A stretch of DNA of 64,000 nucleotides from Thermoproteus sp. GTDB lineage: Archaea > Thermoproteota > Thermoprotei > Thermoproteales > Thermoproteaceae. The notes beneath the pieces were generated by a model, which was not told the DNA's origin, made no database searches, and saw nothing but the letters and a program-made list of their open reading frames with translations. Numbering within the stretch: position 1 is the first letter of the stretch; each line of letters begins with the position of its first letter. Made by a program: the position numbers and the translations under genes. Where the stretch lies: positions 372,001 through 436,000 of the forward strand of contig JAWARJ010000001.1 of NCBI GenBank assembly GCA_038893495.1, read 5' to 3'. This document shows, piece by piece, positions 33,734 through 42,918 of the stretch.

Positions 33734-33976
33734 ATGGTAGAGGCATTCGTGTTCATTAATACCGACATAGGGGCGGAGGACGAAGTCCTCGAGGCTCTGT
33801 CTAAGATGCCCGAGGTGAAGGAGGCCATGATAGTGTATGGCCCCTACGACCTCGTGGCGAGGATCTCCACAGACACCACTGAGAACCTTAGGAAGATAGT
33901 GTCAGACAAAATCAGGAGGATGCCTAAAATAAGAAGCACGACTACCCTCATAATCGCCAAGTCGATAGTCAAGTAA
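33734..33976 (+). CDS. stand-alone RAM-domain (Lrp/AsnC ligand-binding) protein
   Basis: 80 residues, just a RAM domain with no DNA-binding part: 'VEAFVFINTDIGAEDEVLEA', 'EAMIVYGPYDLVARIS' and 'STTTLIIAKSI'. Such single-domain proteins bind amino acids and may modulate full-length Lrp regulators by mixed oligomers. A TATA box ~22-29 bp upstream fits a leaderless start at ATG 33734. Confidence 0.88.
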   Translation: MVEAFVFINTDIGAEDEVLEALSKMPEVKEAMIVYGPYDLVARISTDTTENLRKIVSDKIRRMPKIRSTTTLIIAKSIVK

Positions 33977-34019
33977 TCCCCTACTTTTCGTTGTTCTGGA
34001 CCGCCTCGACACCATATTG

Positions 34020-34027
34020 TTTTAAAG
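34020..34027 (+). promoter_or_regulatory. TATA box for folE
   Basis: 'ttttaaag', 20-27 bp upstream of the folE ATG at 34047. Confidence 0.6.
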
Positions 34028-34046
34028 CCCCGCGGGAGCTGGGTGT

Positions 34047-34541
34047 ATGCAACCACTAGAAGGGCTGGCTCACGCCTTGTTGAAGGAGCTGGGGATGGAC
34101 CTAGACGCGCCCGGTACTAAAGATACGCCTAGGAGGTTCGCGTCAGCCCTCACGGAGCTCACTAGGGGGCTTAGGGAGCCTCCCCCAGAGATAGTCTTCT
34201 TCCCCACTAGGTATAAGGGCATCGTTGAGATAAAGGGCGTGAGGGCCGTAGGCCTCTGCGAACACCACATGTTGCCCATAATCATGAAGATCTCAGTTGC
34301 TTATGAGCCGGGGGAGGCTGGCGCGCCCGGTCTGAGTAAAGTCATTAGGCTGATAAAATGGGCCGCGGCGAGGCCTATAATGCAGGAGGAATTCACCGAG
34401 TGGCTTGCCGATTTGTTGTTAGAAAAGCTGAAGGCCAGATCGGTGGAGGTGGAGGTCGTGGGTTGGCATACTTGCTCCGCCTTGAGGGGAGTTAAGGACG
34501 AACACCACAGGATGGTGACTAGAGCCTCCCGGAGACGTTAG
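34047..34541 (+). CDS. folE: GTP cyclohydrolase I (short form)
   Basis: 164 residues, shorter than bacterial FolE (~190-220) because the N-terminal helices are missing. Zinc ligands are visible: C71 and H74 in 'GLCEHHMLP', and C143 in 'WHTCSALRG'; 'TKDTPRRFASAL' is another signature. It opens GTP to dihydroneopterin triphosphate for pterin (folate-like or molybdopterin-unrelated) synthesis. Most archaea use the unrelated MptA, so type I FolE here is of interest. Convergent 4-bp overlap with the S6e gene. Confidence 0.88.
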   Translation: MQPLEGLAHALLKELGMDLDAPGTKDTPRRFASALTELTRGLREPPPEIVFFPTRYKGIVEIKGVRAVGLCEHHMLPIIMKISVAYEPGEAGAPGLSKVIRLIKWAAARPIMQEEFTEWLADLLLEKLKARSVEVEVVGWHTCSALRGVKDEHHRMVTRASRRR

Positions 34542-34990
34542 GCCTGTTGTTCCGCGCCTTGTTGTTGCTGGCCTGTGAGCTTGGCGAGCTCCTTCTCGCC
34601 CAGCGCTATTACGGGCGGGCCCTTGTAGCCCTCTGGGTACACCAAGACGGTGTTTATCTGGACGATCTGGTCGGAGACTGTGTTGCCCCTGACGAGCTTC
34701 TTCTGCCTCTCGCCTTCCTTCTTGGGCTTATAGCCAGGCGGGCCGGAGAGTATGGCGTACTTCTTCACTTGGCCGGGCACTCCCGGCACCATGGGCGCGC
34801 CCTCTATGCCGCTCCCGCCCGTCAGCATGAGCTTAGCGCCTTGAGGCGCCTTTAGGTCAGGCAACACCGAGGCGTCTATAGTCTCGCCTATCTTGAGGCC
34901 TATAAACCTCTGGGCCGCTGGGTCCTTCACCTCGAACTGTCTCGCCTTCCCGCTTAGGGGATCCGAAACTACGACCTTAAAGGTCGGCAC
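34538..34990 (-). CDS. rps6e: 30S ribosomal protein S6e
   Basis: 150 residues. 'FKVVVSDPLSGKARQFEVKD', 'LKIGETIDASVLPDLKAPQG', 'LMLTGGSGIEGAPMVPGVPG' and 'EGERQKKLVRGNTVSDQIVQ' are the conserved S6e blocks. The Gln-rich C-terminus is a local feature. Archaeal/eukaryotic-specific small-subunit protein. Confidence 0.96.
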   Translation of the reverse strand: MPTFKVVVSDPLSGKARQFEVKDPAAQRFIGLKIGETIDASVLPDLKAPQGAKLMLTGGSGIEGAPMVPGVPGQVKKYAILSGPPGYKPKKEGERQKKLVRGNTVSDQIVQINTVLVYPEGYKGPPVIALGEKELAKLTGQQQQGAEQQA

Positions 34991-35019
34991 GAGGCGCCAT
35001 CATTATTGGTATATATAGT

Positions 35020-35673
35020 TTACGCCACCAGCCTAGAGAGCAACATTATGGCGAAGGAGACTAGGGGCACGGTGACGTTGTCGTCTATAGGCGGCCACTC
35101 GAAATGTTCCACCACGCTGGCTACTGCGCCCGCCAACGCGCCTAACGGCCCGACGTAGATATAGCCTATGGGTATCGAGACTAGGGCCATGGCCAAATTG
35201 CCCCACCAAGACTTAGTCCTCCGCCCAAATAGGGCATTCCTCACTATGCCGGTAGCGGCGTCGCCGAAGGCCATAAAGAGTATCGACGCTATCCCCACAT
35301 TGAGGGCGTTCAGAAGGGGCCATGTGATGAAGACCATGAAGGCCCATGAGAGCGTGAAGTGTATCTCGTAGGCGTTGTCTGGCGTCTGGAACCAATACAT
35401 GAGCTTGCCGGTCCTCCTCGGCACGTATAGAAATACGCTTAGGAGTAGGGCCATGACTACGGGGACGACCCACGAGGAGAAGTAGGGCAGGGAGATAGCC
35501 ACGAGGCCGCCGGCCAGTATATGTATAATCTTCCTGTTGAAATATACGGCGCGCATAGGCGCCATCCCCCTAGAGACCCAATACTCATAGAGCTCTTTGG
35601 TTATATAGCCCGAAAGGAATAGAATCCATATGAGGAAAATCGCGCCGAGCGCCAAATCTCCCAACATCATCAA
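35020..35673 (-). CDS. dolichol kinase-like CTP-transferase membrane protein
   Basis: 217 residues with about six hydrophobic helices. 'FNRKIIHILAGGLVAISLPY' and 'FGDAATGIVRNALFGRR' are typical of the dolichol/phytol kinase and phosphatidate cytidylyltransferase group, where the Asp residues handle CTP-Mg. It probably phosphorylates a polyprenol or isoprenoid alcohol for glycan or lipid synthesis. Start is ATG 35673, one of three consecutive ATGs. Confidence 0.75.
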   Translation of the reverse strand: MMMLGDLALGAIFLIWILFLSGYITKELYEYWVSRGMAPMRAVYFNRKIIHILAGGLVAISLPYFSSWVVPVVMALLLSVFLYVPRRTGKLMYWFQTPDNAYEIHFTLSWAFMVFITWPLLNALNVGIASILFMAFGDAATGIVRNALFGRRTKSWWGNLAMALVSIPIGYIYVGPLGALAGAVASVVEHFEWPPIDDNVTVPLVSFAIMLLSRLVA

Positions 35674-35710
35674 CCTCTAGACGTGGGTTTTTTAGCTTAA
35701 TGCCGAAAAA

Positions 35711-37483
35711 TTATTTACGCCAGGACTTACGGACTTGTGCGTATTCGTCAAGGGCCTCCTTCTCGTCTCCCCTCAGTTGCGACCTGTACTGTAGAAGCCA
35801 CTGTTTGAAGTGGTCCTCCGGGATGTGTACGTAGAGGATATCGCCCTCTTTTATTTGCCTCCCCACCGTCACGTCGCCGGCAATGGATATTGCGACCTCG
35901 TCGCCGACTTTCGCCTCCTGTACGGGACTTCCGTGTTTCTGTATCTGCATGATCTTTCCCACCTCCCTCCCGTCGGGCCTCACTAAGGTGTAGCCTGGCT
36001 TTATGGTGCCCTTTACGACTCTAATGCCGACAATTACGGGGTCTCTCCTCCTAAAGACGTAGCCGGGCAGTAACTGTATGACGCCGGGCCTCACCAGTTG
36101 CGATAAGGCGGCCTCTAGGGCCTTTGCTTTAAGCTCGCTGGCCCAACGTAAATACTCGTCGACGACCTTATAGAGTATCTCGCCCCTAATTATCTTGACG
36201 CCGCTCGACTGCGCCTCCTTTTCGACTTCGGGCGGGACCTTGACGTTAAAGGCCAATATGGCCCCGTAGGCCGGGTCCCTCCTCTTGGAGAGAACGGCCT
36301 CCACTACGTCTTTATGCGAAGGCGGCCCCACGTCGGCCCTCCTAACTGGTATGTTGGACTGCTTCAGGAAGAGGACCATGCTCTCTAGAGTGCCGAATGT
36401 GTCGGCCTTCGCCACGACGCCCTCTCTATCCGATTCTATCTTGACGGCAGATATCTCCTCGCCAACGGCCCTCATGGCCTCCTCTAAAGGTCCGGCGGGG
36501 ACTATGAGGGGCGCGCCGGGCACTACGCCCTCGAGGCCCTCCCCCACAATCCTCACGCCGGCCGCCGCCTCTACGGCATCTACGTACTTATATTTATCTT
36601 CGGGATCTCTCATCTCGTCGAGCGGCTTCGGCACGACGAGCATTTTGACCTTCACGGCCACGGGGCCCTGGAGGCTAGCAGTAACTATGGTGTCGCCTCT
36701 CCGCAAGACGCCGTCGTAAATTATGGCGTCCGCCACAGTGCCCAGCCCCCTCTCCTCTCTGACCTCCATGACGACCCCCCTCGCGGGTCCATCGCCTACA
36801 GTTAGTCTCTCCTTGGAGACAAACCTCTGGGACACCCCAGCCAGCACCAACAAGAGGTCCGCCACGCCCTCTCCGGTCACCGCGCTGGTGGGGACTATGG
36901 GGACCTGCGTCGCGAAGTCCCTCACCCTATCGTAGCGATCCGCCTCTACGCCTAGACGCGAAAGTTGATCTATAAGCTTGCCTATTTGTTCCTCCAAGTT
37001 AGCTATTGCGTGCCATTCTTGTTTCTCCACCGCGAGGAGGAAAGGCCTGTTGGGCTCCGACTGCCAGCCATAAATCCTATCGAGCTTATTAGCCGCTATG
37101 ACGAAGGGGACCCCTCTGCTCTGTATGAGCCTCAACGACTCAACGCCTTGGTCCTCCAGGCCAGATGTGATGTCGACAACCAACACGGCCAGATCGGCCA
37201 CCGAGCCGCCCCTCTTGCGGAGGTTCGCAAAGGCCGCGTGGCCCGGCGTGTCTATAAACAGAAAGCCTGGGATCCAAATACGGCCTCTCAGCCTGAGCCT
37301 ATCCACGAGGGGGCCTGCGAACTTCTCGACGGCCTGCCACGGCACGAACGACATGCCTATATGTTGTGTGATCATGCCGGGCTCCCTATAGGCCACGGCG
37401 GTACCTCTAATTTTGTCCAGAAGGAGGGTCTTCCCCACGTCCACGTGACCCACTACCACCACGAAAGGCGAACGTACTCGCAT
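35711..37483 (-). CDS. infB: translation initiation factor aIF5B (IF2-like)
   Basis: 590 residues. G-domain motifs: G1 '[14 protein letters not shown]', G3 'DTPGHAAF', G4 'NKLD' in '[11 protein letters not shown]'. After it come domains II-IV ending in the helix-rich C-terminal domain ('[16 protein letters not shown]'). It promotes subunit joining and initiator tRNA placement; archaeal versions lack the long N-terminal extension, as here. A TATA-like 'ctttaaagg' lies upstream on the minus strand near 37500-37508. Confidence 0.95.
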   Translation of the reverse strand: MRVRSPFVVVVGHVDVGKTLLLDKIRGTAVAYREPGMITQHIGMSFVPWQAVEKFAGPLVDRLRLRGRIWIPGFLFIDTPGHAAFANLRKRGGSVADLAVLVVDITSGLEDQGVESLRLIQSRGVPFVIAANKLDRIYGWQSEPNRPFLLAVEKQEWHAIANLEEQIGKLIDQLSRLGVEADRYDRVRDFATQVPIVPTSAVTGEGVADLLLVLAGVSQRFVSKERLTVGDGPARGVVMEVREERGLGTVADAIIYDGVLRRGDTIVTASLQGPVAVKVKMLVVPKPLDEMRDPEDKYKYVDAVEAAAGVRIVGEGLEGVVPGAPLIVPAGPLEEAMRAVGEEISAVKIESDREGVVAKADTFGTLESMVLFLKQSNIPVRRADVGPPSHKDVVEAVLSKRRDPAYGAILAFNVKVPPEVEKEAQSSGVKIIRGEILYKVVDEYLRWASELKAKALEAALSQLVRPGVIQLLPGYVFRRRDPVIVGIRVVKGTIKPGYTLVRPDGREVGKIMQIQKHGSPVQEAKVGDEVAISIAGDVTVGRQIKEGDILYVHIPEDHFKQWLLQYRSQLRGDEKEALDEYAQVRKSWRK

Positions 37484-37546
37484 ATGAGACGCTACATAGA
37501 CCTTTAAAGGCTTATGCGACGCCGCTACGGACGGTGAGCGGCGGCC

Positions 37547-38317
37547 TCAAGGCTTGCGGCGCCTCTCGCCTATTTTGGGCAGAGAAGAGATACATTCAGA
37601 CTCCACGGGGTTCAAGGCGGCCGGCACTATTATCACGGCAGGCCCTGGGAGGTCGGATTGGGCTACCTCCTCAAGAGTCCCCACCGCCACTCCCCCCTCG
37701 GGCCAGCCGAGCCTATACGCCACCACCACCTGCCTCCTGCCAATAAAGACTCCCGCTCCCTCCCTCGCCTCTAACTCCATGAGGATCCTAGCCGCATCTG
37801 AAGGAGGCATGAAGCCCCCCTCGTCCCTTATGTCGAGCAACAAGAGCGTGTGGAGGCCCCTCGAGAGGTTGTCCCTAGCGAGCTCGTAGGGTCTCAACGA
37901 ATATACGCCCATTCTGGGGTAGGTCACTGTGGCCACTCCGCCCAGCTTATATATGGACAGACAGGCCGCAGACATGGCGGCGCAGATTATAGACACGCCG
38001 GGGACCACCACAACCTCGTACCCCTTGGCCCTCATGGACGCCACCAGGGCCGCATGAGCCGTGGCGGCCAGAGGGTCGCCCGGCACCAAAAGGGCCGCGT
38101 TCCTCCCCGACTTGAGGCACTCCTCTATCGCGGCTCCCCCCTTGTCCTCGAGCTCCTTCCTGTCTAGAGGGCGCGCCTCTACGCCCAGAGCTCTATAGTC
38201 GAAGTAGCTGGTGTAGACATCTGCGAAGACGCATTGGGCATCGCCTATAGCACGCTTGGTCGCCTCCGTCATGTATAGAGGCGACAGCCCCAGACCCACT
38301 AGGTATAAACGAGGCAT
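37547..38317 (-). CDS. dph5: diphthine synthase
   Basis: 256 residues, tetrapyrrole-methylase fold. N-terminal 'LYLVGLGLSPLYMTEATKRA', 'ALLVPGDPLAATAHAALV' and 'VVVPGVSIICAAMSAACLSI' are Dph5 signatures. It methylates the modified histidine of elongation factor 2 during diphthamide synthesis. Dph6, the last enzyme of the pathway, is also in this window (43412-44095). Confidence 0.93.
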   Translation of the reverse strand: MPRLYLVGLGLSPLYMTEATKRAIGDAQCVFADVYTSYFDYRALGVEARPLDRKELEDKGGAAIEECLKSGRNAALLVPGDPLAATAHAALVASMRAKGYEVVVVPGVSIICAAMSAACLSIYKLGGVATVTYPRMGVYSLRPYELARDNLSRGLHTLLLLDIRDEGGFMPPSDAARILMELEAREGAGVFIGRRQVVVAYRLGWPEGGVAVGTLEEVAQSDLPGPAVIIVPAALNPVESECISSLPKIGERRRKP

Positions 38318-38378
38318 ATCGCCTCTCGCGCAACTGCTTTAAGCTTTATACATTTTAAGTAGGCATATAGCTAATCAT

Positions 38379-38912
38379 ATGGCACGTCTTGCAAGGATCC
38401 TGGCCATAGTCTTCGGCTCGATTTTGATGGTGCTGGGCGCCCTCGTGGTGGTCTCCGCCGCCGTCTTCCCCGCCGTCAAGACGTCGGTTGTGATGAAGGT
38501 TGGCGGCGCCGCGATTGTGAAGAATAGTAGCGTCTTGGCTATACAGACCAAAATGCCCGCCAGAATTTCGATTAGCGCCGTCAACGCTTACTTCAAAGTC
38601 GCCATGAGCCCGACTACGCAGAACATCAACGGCACGATGGCAGCTAGGTTGATGAACCTCTCTGAAGTCCCTCAAGCGGCCTTTGCCGGAAACTACACCA
38701 CATATACCGCCGATTTAGGGCCCGGCTACCAGCTACTCATATGGCCGTATAAGATCGTCTCGGCCAACGCCTCGCTGAGTTACGAGATGCAAATAACGTC
38801 CCAGCAAGAGGCGTCGCCAGGCGCCCTACTGGCATATCTATTGTTAGCTGTAGGCGTATTGTTGATAGCCGGCGGCGCCCTGCTGGCCTTACGCTTCGGG
38901 AGGCGGCCCTAA
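38379..38912 (+). CDS. membrane protein with extracellular domain, function unknown
   Basis: 177 residues: transmembrane helix ~7-30, an extracellular or external domain of ~110 residues with several N-x-S/T sites, and a second helix ~148-170 followed by 'RFGRRP'. No family recognised. A TATA-like box ~30 bp upstream (38346-38352). Confidence 0.65.
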   Translation: MARLARILAIVFGSILMVLGALVVVSAAVFPAVKTSVVMKVGGAAIVKNSSVLAIQTKMPARISISAVNAYFKVAMSPTTQNINGTMAARLMNLSEVPQAAFAGNYTTYTADLGPGYQLLIWPYKIVSANASLSYEMQITSQQEASPGALLAYLLLAVGVLLIAGGALLALRFGRRP

Positions 38913-38945
38913 GCAAAATTTATTTTGTCCATATCTCCGAGGCCT

Positions 38946-39347
38946 ATGGACTGTATATTCTGCAAGATAGCCAAAGGCGAGGCGCCTGCCTGGAAGGTCT
39001 ACGAGGACGACGATCTGCTCGTAATACTGGACAAATACCCCGCCTCATATGGCCACCTCTTGGTGATCCCCAAGGCCCACTACGAAAACGTAATAGATAC
39101 GCCAGACGAACTTGTAGTCAAGACGTTCGCCGTGGCGGCCCGTTTCGCGAGGATATGGAAGAAGCTAGGCGCCAAAGGCGTGAACATCGTCACGAATGCG
39201 GGCAGAGAGGCGGGCCAAGTCATCTTCCACTATCACGTACACGTCATCCCTCGTTGGGGCGACAGGCTGTTGTGGCACGGCAAGGAGGAGATAAAAGAGG
39301 AGACCGCCAGGGAGGTTGTAGAGAAAATAAAATCGGTTTTGGGCTAG
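38946..39347 (+). CDS. HIT-family nucleotide hydrolase
   Basis: 133 residues from ATG 38946, about 25 bp below a TATA-like 'aaaatttatt' element. 'CIFCKIAKGEAPAWKVYEDD' and the histidine triad 'FHYHVHVIPRW' identify the HIT family (Hint/Fhit group), which hydrolyses adenosine or dinucleoside polyphosphates. The N-terminal CxxC with downstream histidines can bind zinc, as in many archaeal HIT proteins. An upstream in-frame start at 38925 is less likely. Confidence 0.93.
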   Translation: MDCIFCKIAKGEAPAWKVYEDDDLLVILDKYPASYGHLLVIPKAHYENVIDTPDELVVKTFAVAARFARIWKKLGAKGVNIVTNAGREAGQVIFHYHVHVIPRWGDRLLWHGKEEIKEETAREVVEKIKSVLG

Positions 39348-39391
39348 GAGGTCTTGGCCTCTGCGGCCTTCTTCTTTGTCTTGCAGGGCAT
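39344..39391 (-). CDS. 15-residue basic microprotein candidate
   Basis: ATG at 39391 to TAG at 39344; the peptide begins 'MPCKTKKKAAEA'. A TATA-like 'cttataag' (39411-39418) sits 20-27 bp upstream, the same spacing as at confirmed genes here. Its stop overlaps that of the convergent HIT gene. So short an ORF may be chance. Confidence 0.25.
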   Translation of the reverse strand: MPCKTKKKAAEAKTS

Positions 39392-39429
39392 ATAGCTTAA
39401 CGTGACGCCTCTTATAAGACTTGGAGATA

Positions 39430-40206
39430 TTACTCTAATCCGCTTCCCGCAAACAACTCGTTTAGGACCTCGGCGACCATCTTCTGCACTTTTTTAGAGG
39501 CCCTTCCGGTATTTCTGTAGGTCTCCCCTATCTCGTTGAGTATTGATGCTTGTAGCGATATCTTGTCGGCATATTGAGGAGCTACGCGCAAGACGTACTG
39601 ACCCTCCCATTGAAGCAAAAGGGCGGCTTGTACCACATCGGAGTAGTTTATGACGCCCGAGGGGTCGAAGGGCGGCAGTCTCGGCCCCCTCGGCCCCCTC
39701 CTGTTGGAGAGGTACATGTACTTTATGTAGCCCTGTAACGATACGAGGGTCTTTATGATCTCTCTGTTGGACTTCGCCGTCACTACGTCGTAGACTATAC
39801 GGGCAGCCTTGGGGTGTACCGCCTCGGCTACCGCCTCGACGTCGCTGGGCCTCGCCAGAGGGGGCCTGCCGTAAAGCCAGACGACCTCGATTCCGTGCTC
39901 CACCGCGGCTTCGTACGTCTTGGTCAGTTCGTCTACTGTCGCCGGGGGAGGCAGGATCACCTTGTTTACATTAAGGAGGTCCGCCACTAGGATCGGCCTA
40001 TATGGGTCCTCCGCTGGAGGGAGCACCAGAGCGGCTGGTGGGGCCTCCAGTTCCAGATCGAGTTCCACCGCGTGGACGTAGGGGGACTTGTCCAGAGTAT
40101 AATTGCCCAGATCTAAAAGGTAGGGGAGGCCTAAATCCAAAGCCGCATCTATGACGGAGCGCGCTCTCGGGCCCCTCCTGGCGTAAACAGCGACGTCCAC
40201 GCCCAT
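39430..40206 (-). CDS. TIM-barrel-like protein, function unknown
   Basis: 258 residues from ATG 40206 (a GTG/ATG five codons upstream is possible); a TATA-like 'agtttttatt' on the minus strand is ~20-28 bp upstream. The repeated beta-alpha pattern ('GIEVVWLYGRPPLARPSDVE', 'IKYMYLSNRRGPRGPRLPP') and length suggest a TIM barrel like xylose-isomerase-type enzymes, but no metal motif is certain. Divergent from argF. Confidence 0.5.
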   Translation of the reverse strand: MGVDVAVYARRGPRARSVIDAALDLGLPYLLDLGNYTLDKSPYVHAVELDLELEAPPAALVLPPAEDPYRPILVADLLNVNKVILPPPATVDELTKTYEAAVEHGIEVVWLYGRPPLARPSDVEAVAEAVHPKAARIVYDVVTAKSNREIIKTLVSLQGYIKYMYLSNRRGPRGPRLPPFDPSGVINYSDVVQAALLLQWEGQYVLRVAPQYADKISLQASILNEIGETYRNTGRASKKVQKMVAEVLNELFAGSGLE

Positions 40207-40255
40207 ATCGGCGTCCCCCAATAAAAACTTATTGCGGATCTACGGCCGGCGGCAA

Positions 40256-40263
40256 TATATAAT
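40256..40263 (+). promoter_or_regulatory. TATA box for argF
   Basis: 'tatataat', 23-30 bp upstream of ATG 40286; rules against the longer ORF start at 40232. Confidence 0.6.
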
Positions 40264-40285
40264 TATATGGGCTATATATGTCTCT

Positions 40286-41209
40286 ATGTTTAGAGGTAGG
40301 GACCTATTGACGTTGATGGAATACAAGCCGGACGAAGTGAAGGCCCTTTTGGAGATGGCCAAAGGGCTCAAGGCCAGATACTACGCCGGGGAGATCTATA
40401 CGCCTATACATGTCGGCAAGACTGTCGTTTTGATTTTCGAAAAGCCCTCGACTAGGACTCGCATCTCGACTTCGGTCGCAGCCTACCAGTTGGGTATGAA
40501 TGTAATTGTGACGAATCCACAAGAGCTCCAGCTGGGGAGGGGCGAGACCGTGGCAGATACCGCCAGGACGCTTTCGCGGTACGTACACGTAATAGCGGCT
40601 AGAGTCTATAGGCACGAGACGTTAGAGGAGCTGGCTCAATATGCGGCAGTGCCCGTGGTGAACCTCCTATCTGATAGGTTCCACCCACTTCAAGCCCTTG
40701 CAGATGCATTGACGCTCTGGGAGAAAAAGGGCCGCCTCGAGGGGCTTAAGGTCGCCTTCGTCGGCGACGTCGGGAACAACGTGGCGGCGAGTCTCGTCGT
40801 AATTGGGTCCAAATTGGGGTGGGAAGTGAGGCTCGTGGGGCCCAAACGGCTCTGGAGGGGCGACCTGCCTAAGTTGATGGAGGACGCCGGGAGGACTGGC
40901 GCGCATGTGTACCAGACGGAGTCGCTAGAGGACCTCAGGGGCGTCGACGCCGTGTATACCGACGTCTGGGTCTCCATGGGCTTCGAGAAGGAGGCCGAGG
41001 AGAGGGAAAGGCTCTTGAGGCCCTATCAGGTGAACTCGGCTGTTATGGAGCTCGCCGGGCCGCAAGCGTTGTTCATGCACTGCCTGCCGGCCCATAGGGG
41101 CATGGAAGTCACAGACGACGTCATAGACGGGCCGAGGTCTGTGGTGTGGGACCAGGCGGAAAACAGGCTCCACACCGCCAAGGCCGTCTTGGCCGCAATT
41201 ACGCCCTAG
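40286..41209 (+). CDS. argF: ornithine carbamoyltransferase
   Basis: 307 residues. Carbamoyl-phosphate motif 'KPSTRTR', ornithine/Cys motif 'MHCLPAHRG' and the 'DVWVSMG' loop are all present. It makes citrulline from ornithine and carbamoyl phosphate; argG in the same window uses the product, and the LysW genes can supply ornithine. Convergent 4-bp overlap with the aldo/keto reductase gene. Confidence 0.94.
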   Translation: MFRGRDLLTLMEYKPDEVKALLEMAKGLKARYYAGEIYTPIHVGKTVVLIFEKPSTRTRISTSVAAYQLGMNVIVTNPQELQLGRGETVADTARTLSRYVHVIAARVYRHETLEELAQYAAVPVVNLLSDRFHPLQALADALTLWEKKGRLEGLKVAFVGDVGNNVAASLVVIGSKLGWEVRLVGPKRLWRGDLPKLMEDAGRTGAHVYQTESLEDLRGVDAVYTDVWVSMGFEKEAEERERLLRPYQVNSAVMELAGPQALFMHCLPAHRGMEVTDDVIDGPRSVVWDQAENRLHTAKAVLAAITP

Positions 41210-42159
41210 TAGGTCACGTAGACTATCTTCTCAGAGACCTCCTTGCTTATTTTGTCCAGCCTAGCCCAGTCCTCCTCTGATAGAGACCACCCGACGGCCC
41301 CCGCGTTTTCCGCCACTTGCTCGGGCGTCTTGGCGCCCGGTATGGGGTATATCAGGGGGTCTCTTATCATCCAGTTAAGCGCTATTTGCGCCGGCGTCTT
41401 ATTGTACTTAGCGGCGAGCCTTTTGACCTCAGCTATTAGCGGCTCGGCAGCCTTTAAGTTCTCGGGCTGGAACAACGGGTCGTTCCTCCTCACGTCGTTA
41501 AAGGCGGGGAGGTTTTCGGCGGTGTATTTGCCCGTCACGGCGCCTTTGGCCAACGGGGACCACGCGATTAGAGCTATCCCGTTCCTCCTCAAATAGGGCA
41601 GAAGCTCCTTATCGGCCTCTCTCTCCAGCAGATTGTACCTATTCTGGCTGGTCGCAATGTCGGTCTTAGAGAGGCACCAACGGGCCGCCTCCAGCAGTTG
41701 CGGCGGGTAGTTGCTCACCCCTATATATCTAACGAGCCCCCTATCCACGAGCTCCTCAAGCGCCTTCATGGTCTCACATATAGGGACGTTGTACCAGCAG
41801 GAAGGCCAATGGAGCTGAATTAGATCTATGGCGTCGACCCCCAGCCTCCTCTTTTGGTTCTCCACAGACTTAAATACGTCTATCCTTCTGTGCCAATCGC
41901 CCGGTATCTTCGTTGCTATGTAGACCTGGCCCCTCAGCCCGAGCTCCCTTACAGCCCTCCCCAAAAACTCTTCGCTTCTCCCCCTGCCGTAGACCGCCGC
42001 GGTGTCGAAGAAGTTTATGCCGAGCTCATACGCCTTGGCCACTATGGCCTTGGCCCTCTCGTAGTCCATAGGGCCCCAGGCGTACTCGTCGAACTGCCAC
42101 ACTCCCAACCCGATTCTAGAAACCTTCATGTCGGTTTTACCCAACTTGATATAATCCAT
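41206..42159 (-). CDS. aldo/keto reductase
   Basis: 317 residues, (beta/alpha)8 AKR. Catalytic residues are seen as D and Y in 'NFFDTAAVYGRGRSEEFLG', K in 'VYIATKIPG' and H in 'LIQLHWPSC'; the C-terminal 'IPIPGAKTPEQVAENAGAV' is the NADP-binding part. Resembles the YhdN/Tas-type group. Substrate unknown. It follows the DUF72 gene by 21 bp on the same strand. Confidence 0.9.
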   Translation of the reverse strand: MDYIKLGKTDMKVSRIGLGVWQFDEYAWGPMDYERAKAIVAKAYELGINFFDTAAVYGRGRSEEFLGRAVRELGLRGQVYIATKIPGDWHRRIDVFKSVENQKRRLGVDAIDLIQLHWPSCWYNVPICETMKALEELVDRGLVRYIGVSNYPPQLLEAARWCLSKTDIATSQNRYNLLEREADKELLPYLRRNGIALIAWSPLAKGAVTGKYTAENLPAFNDVRRNDPLFQPENLKAAEPLIAEVKRLAAKYNKTPAQIALNWMIRDPLIYPIPGAKTPEQVAENAGAVGWSLSEEDWARLDKISKEVSEKIVYVTY

Positions 42160-42180
42160 GCCCCCCTTCTGACTTCCGTA

Positions 42181-42873
42181 TTAATATCTTTCGAGTAGGT
42201 GTAACATCTCCCGCGCGTTTTCTAACATCCAATGGTCGTTGTTGAAGAACACGTAGACCCTCTTGGGGCCCAGCGATTTTATCTTCTGCGCCACCTCCTC
42301 CAATTCGTCTCTGCTGTACTCATGGGAATACCAAGCGGACCTGCCGTGCATTCTGAGATATACGACGCCGCCTGTCGATACTATCCAGGTGACGCCAGGC
42401 TCGTCTACAGACACGGCGACCGCGCCGAGCTCCTCGCAGAGGGAGACAGTGCCCTCCTCAAACCAAGACTCATGTCTGAACTCCACGGCGAGCCTCCCCT
42501 TGACGCCAGAAGCCTCTACGAAGGCCTTGAGCCTCTCCACGTGGGCCGGCCTCTTATCGAAGCTAGGTGGCAGTTGGGCCAGATAGAAATCGACGTGGGG
42601 GTCCAGCGGCTGGAATAGATCCCTAAAGCGCCGCCATACGTCAATTGAGTCCTCCTTGAGCCTCTTCACGTGTGTTATGTATCTATGTATCTTAACGGCC
42701 CAGCGGAGCCGGGCCCCCTTCTTGGCCCAAGACTCCACCTGTCTCCTATAGGGGAAGCGGTAGAAAGAGGCGTTGAGCTCCACGGCGTTTAGGCCCGAAT
42801 TGGAGACATACCAGTCTAGAGAGCCGGGGTTCCAGTCGTACAGCCACCCGCTCGTGCCCACGTAGACCTCCAC
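42181..42873 (-). CDS. DUF72 (YecE-like) protein
   Basis: 230 residues, TIM-barrel DUF72. Signatures: N-terminal 'VYVGTSGWLYDWNPGSL', 'ELNASFYRFPYR' and 'RLAVEFRHESWF', plus 'YLRMHGRSAWYSHEYS' and 'VYVFFNNDH'. Function unestablished; some members may act on nucleic acids or phosphodiester compounds. Confidence 0.9.
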   Translation of the reverse strand: MEVYVGTSGWLYDWNPGSLDWYVSNSGLNAVELNASFYRFPYRRQVESWAKKGARLRWAVKIHRYITHVKRLKEDSIDVWRRFRDLFQPLDPHVDFYLAQLPPSFDKRPAHVERLKAFVEASGVKGRLAVEFRHESWFEEGTVSLCEELGAVAVSVDEPGVTWIVSTGGVVYLRMHGRSAWYSHEYSRDELEEVAQKIKSLGPKRVYVFFNNDHWMLENAREMLHLLERY

Positions 42874-42918
42874 AGTAGTCGGGCCGTACGTGTTTTATAA
42901 GGGAGCGCCAGATGGTCT

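Noticed and set aside
33487-33828. 113-aa minus-strand ORF in the 350-bp noncoding region
   Set aside because: Composition is that of antisense shadow and it overlaps the RAM-domain gene; no homology pattern or promoter.
39430-39500. An alternative reading frame through the end of the 39430 gene reads 'PKRVVCGKRIRVISPSLIRG', which looks protein-like
   Set aside because: No start codon in this frame above the short ATG at 39391, and it overlaps a better gene; probably chance.
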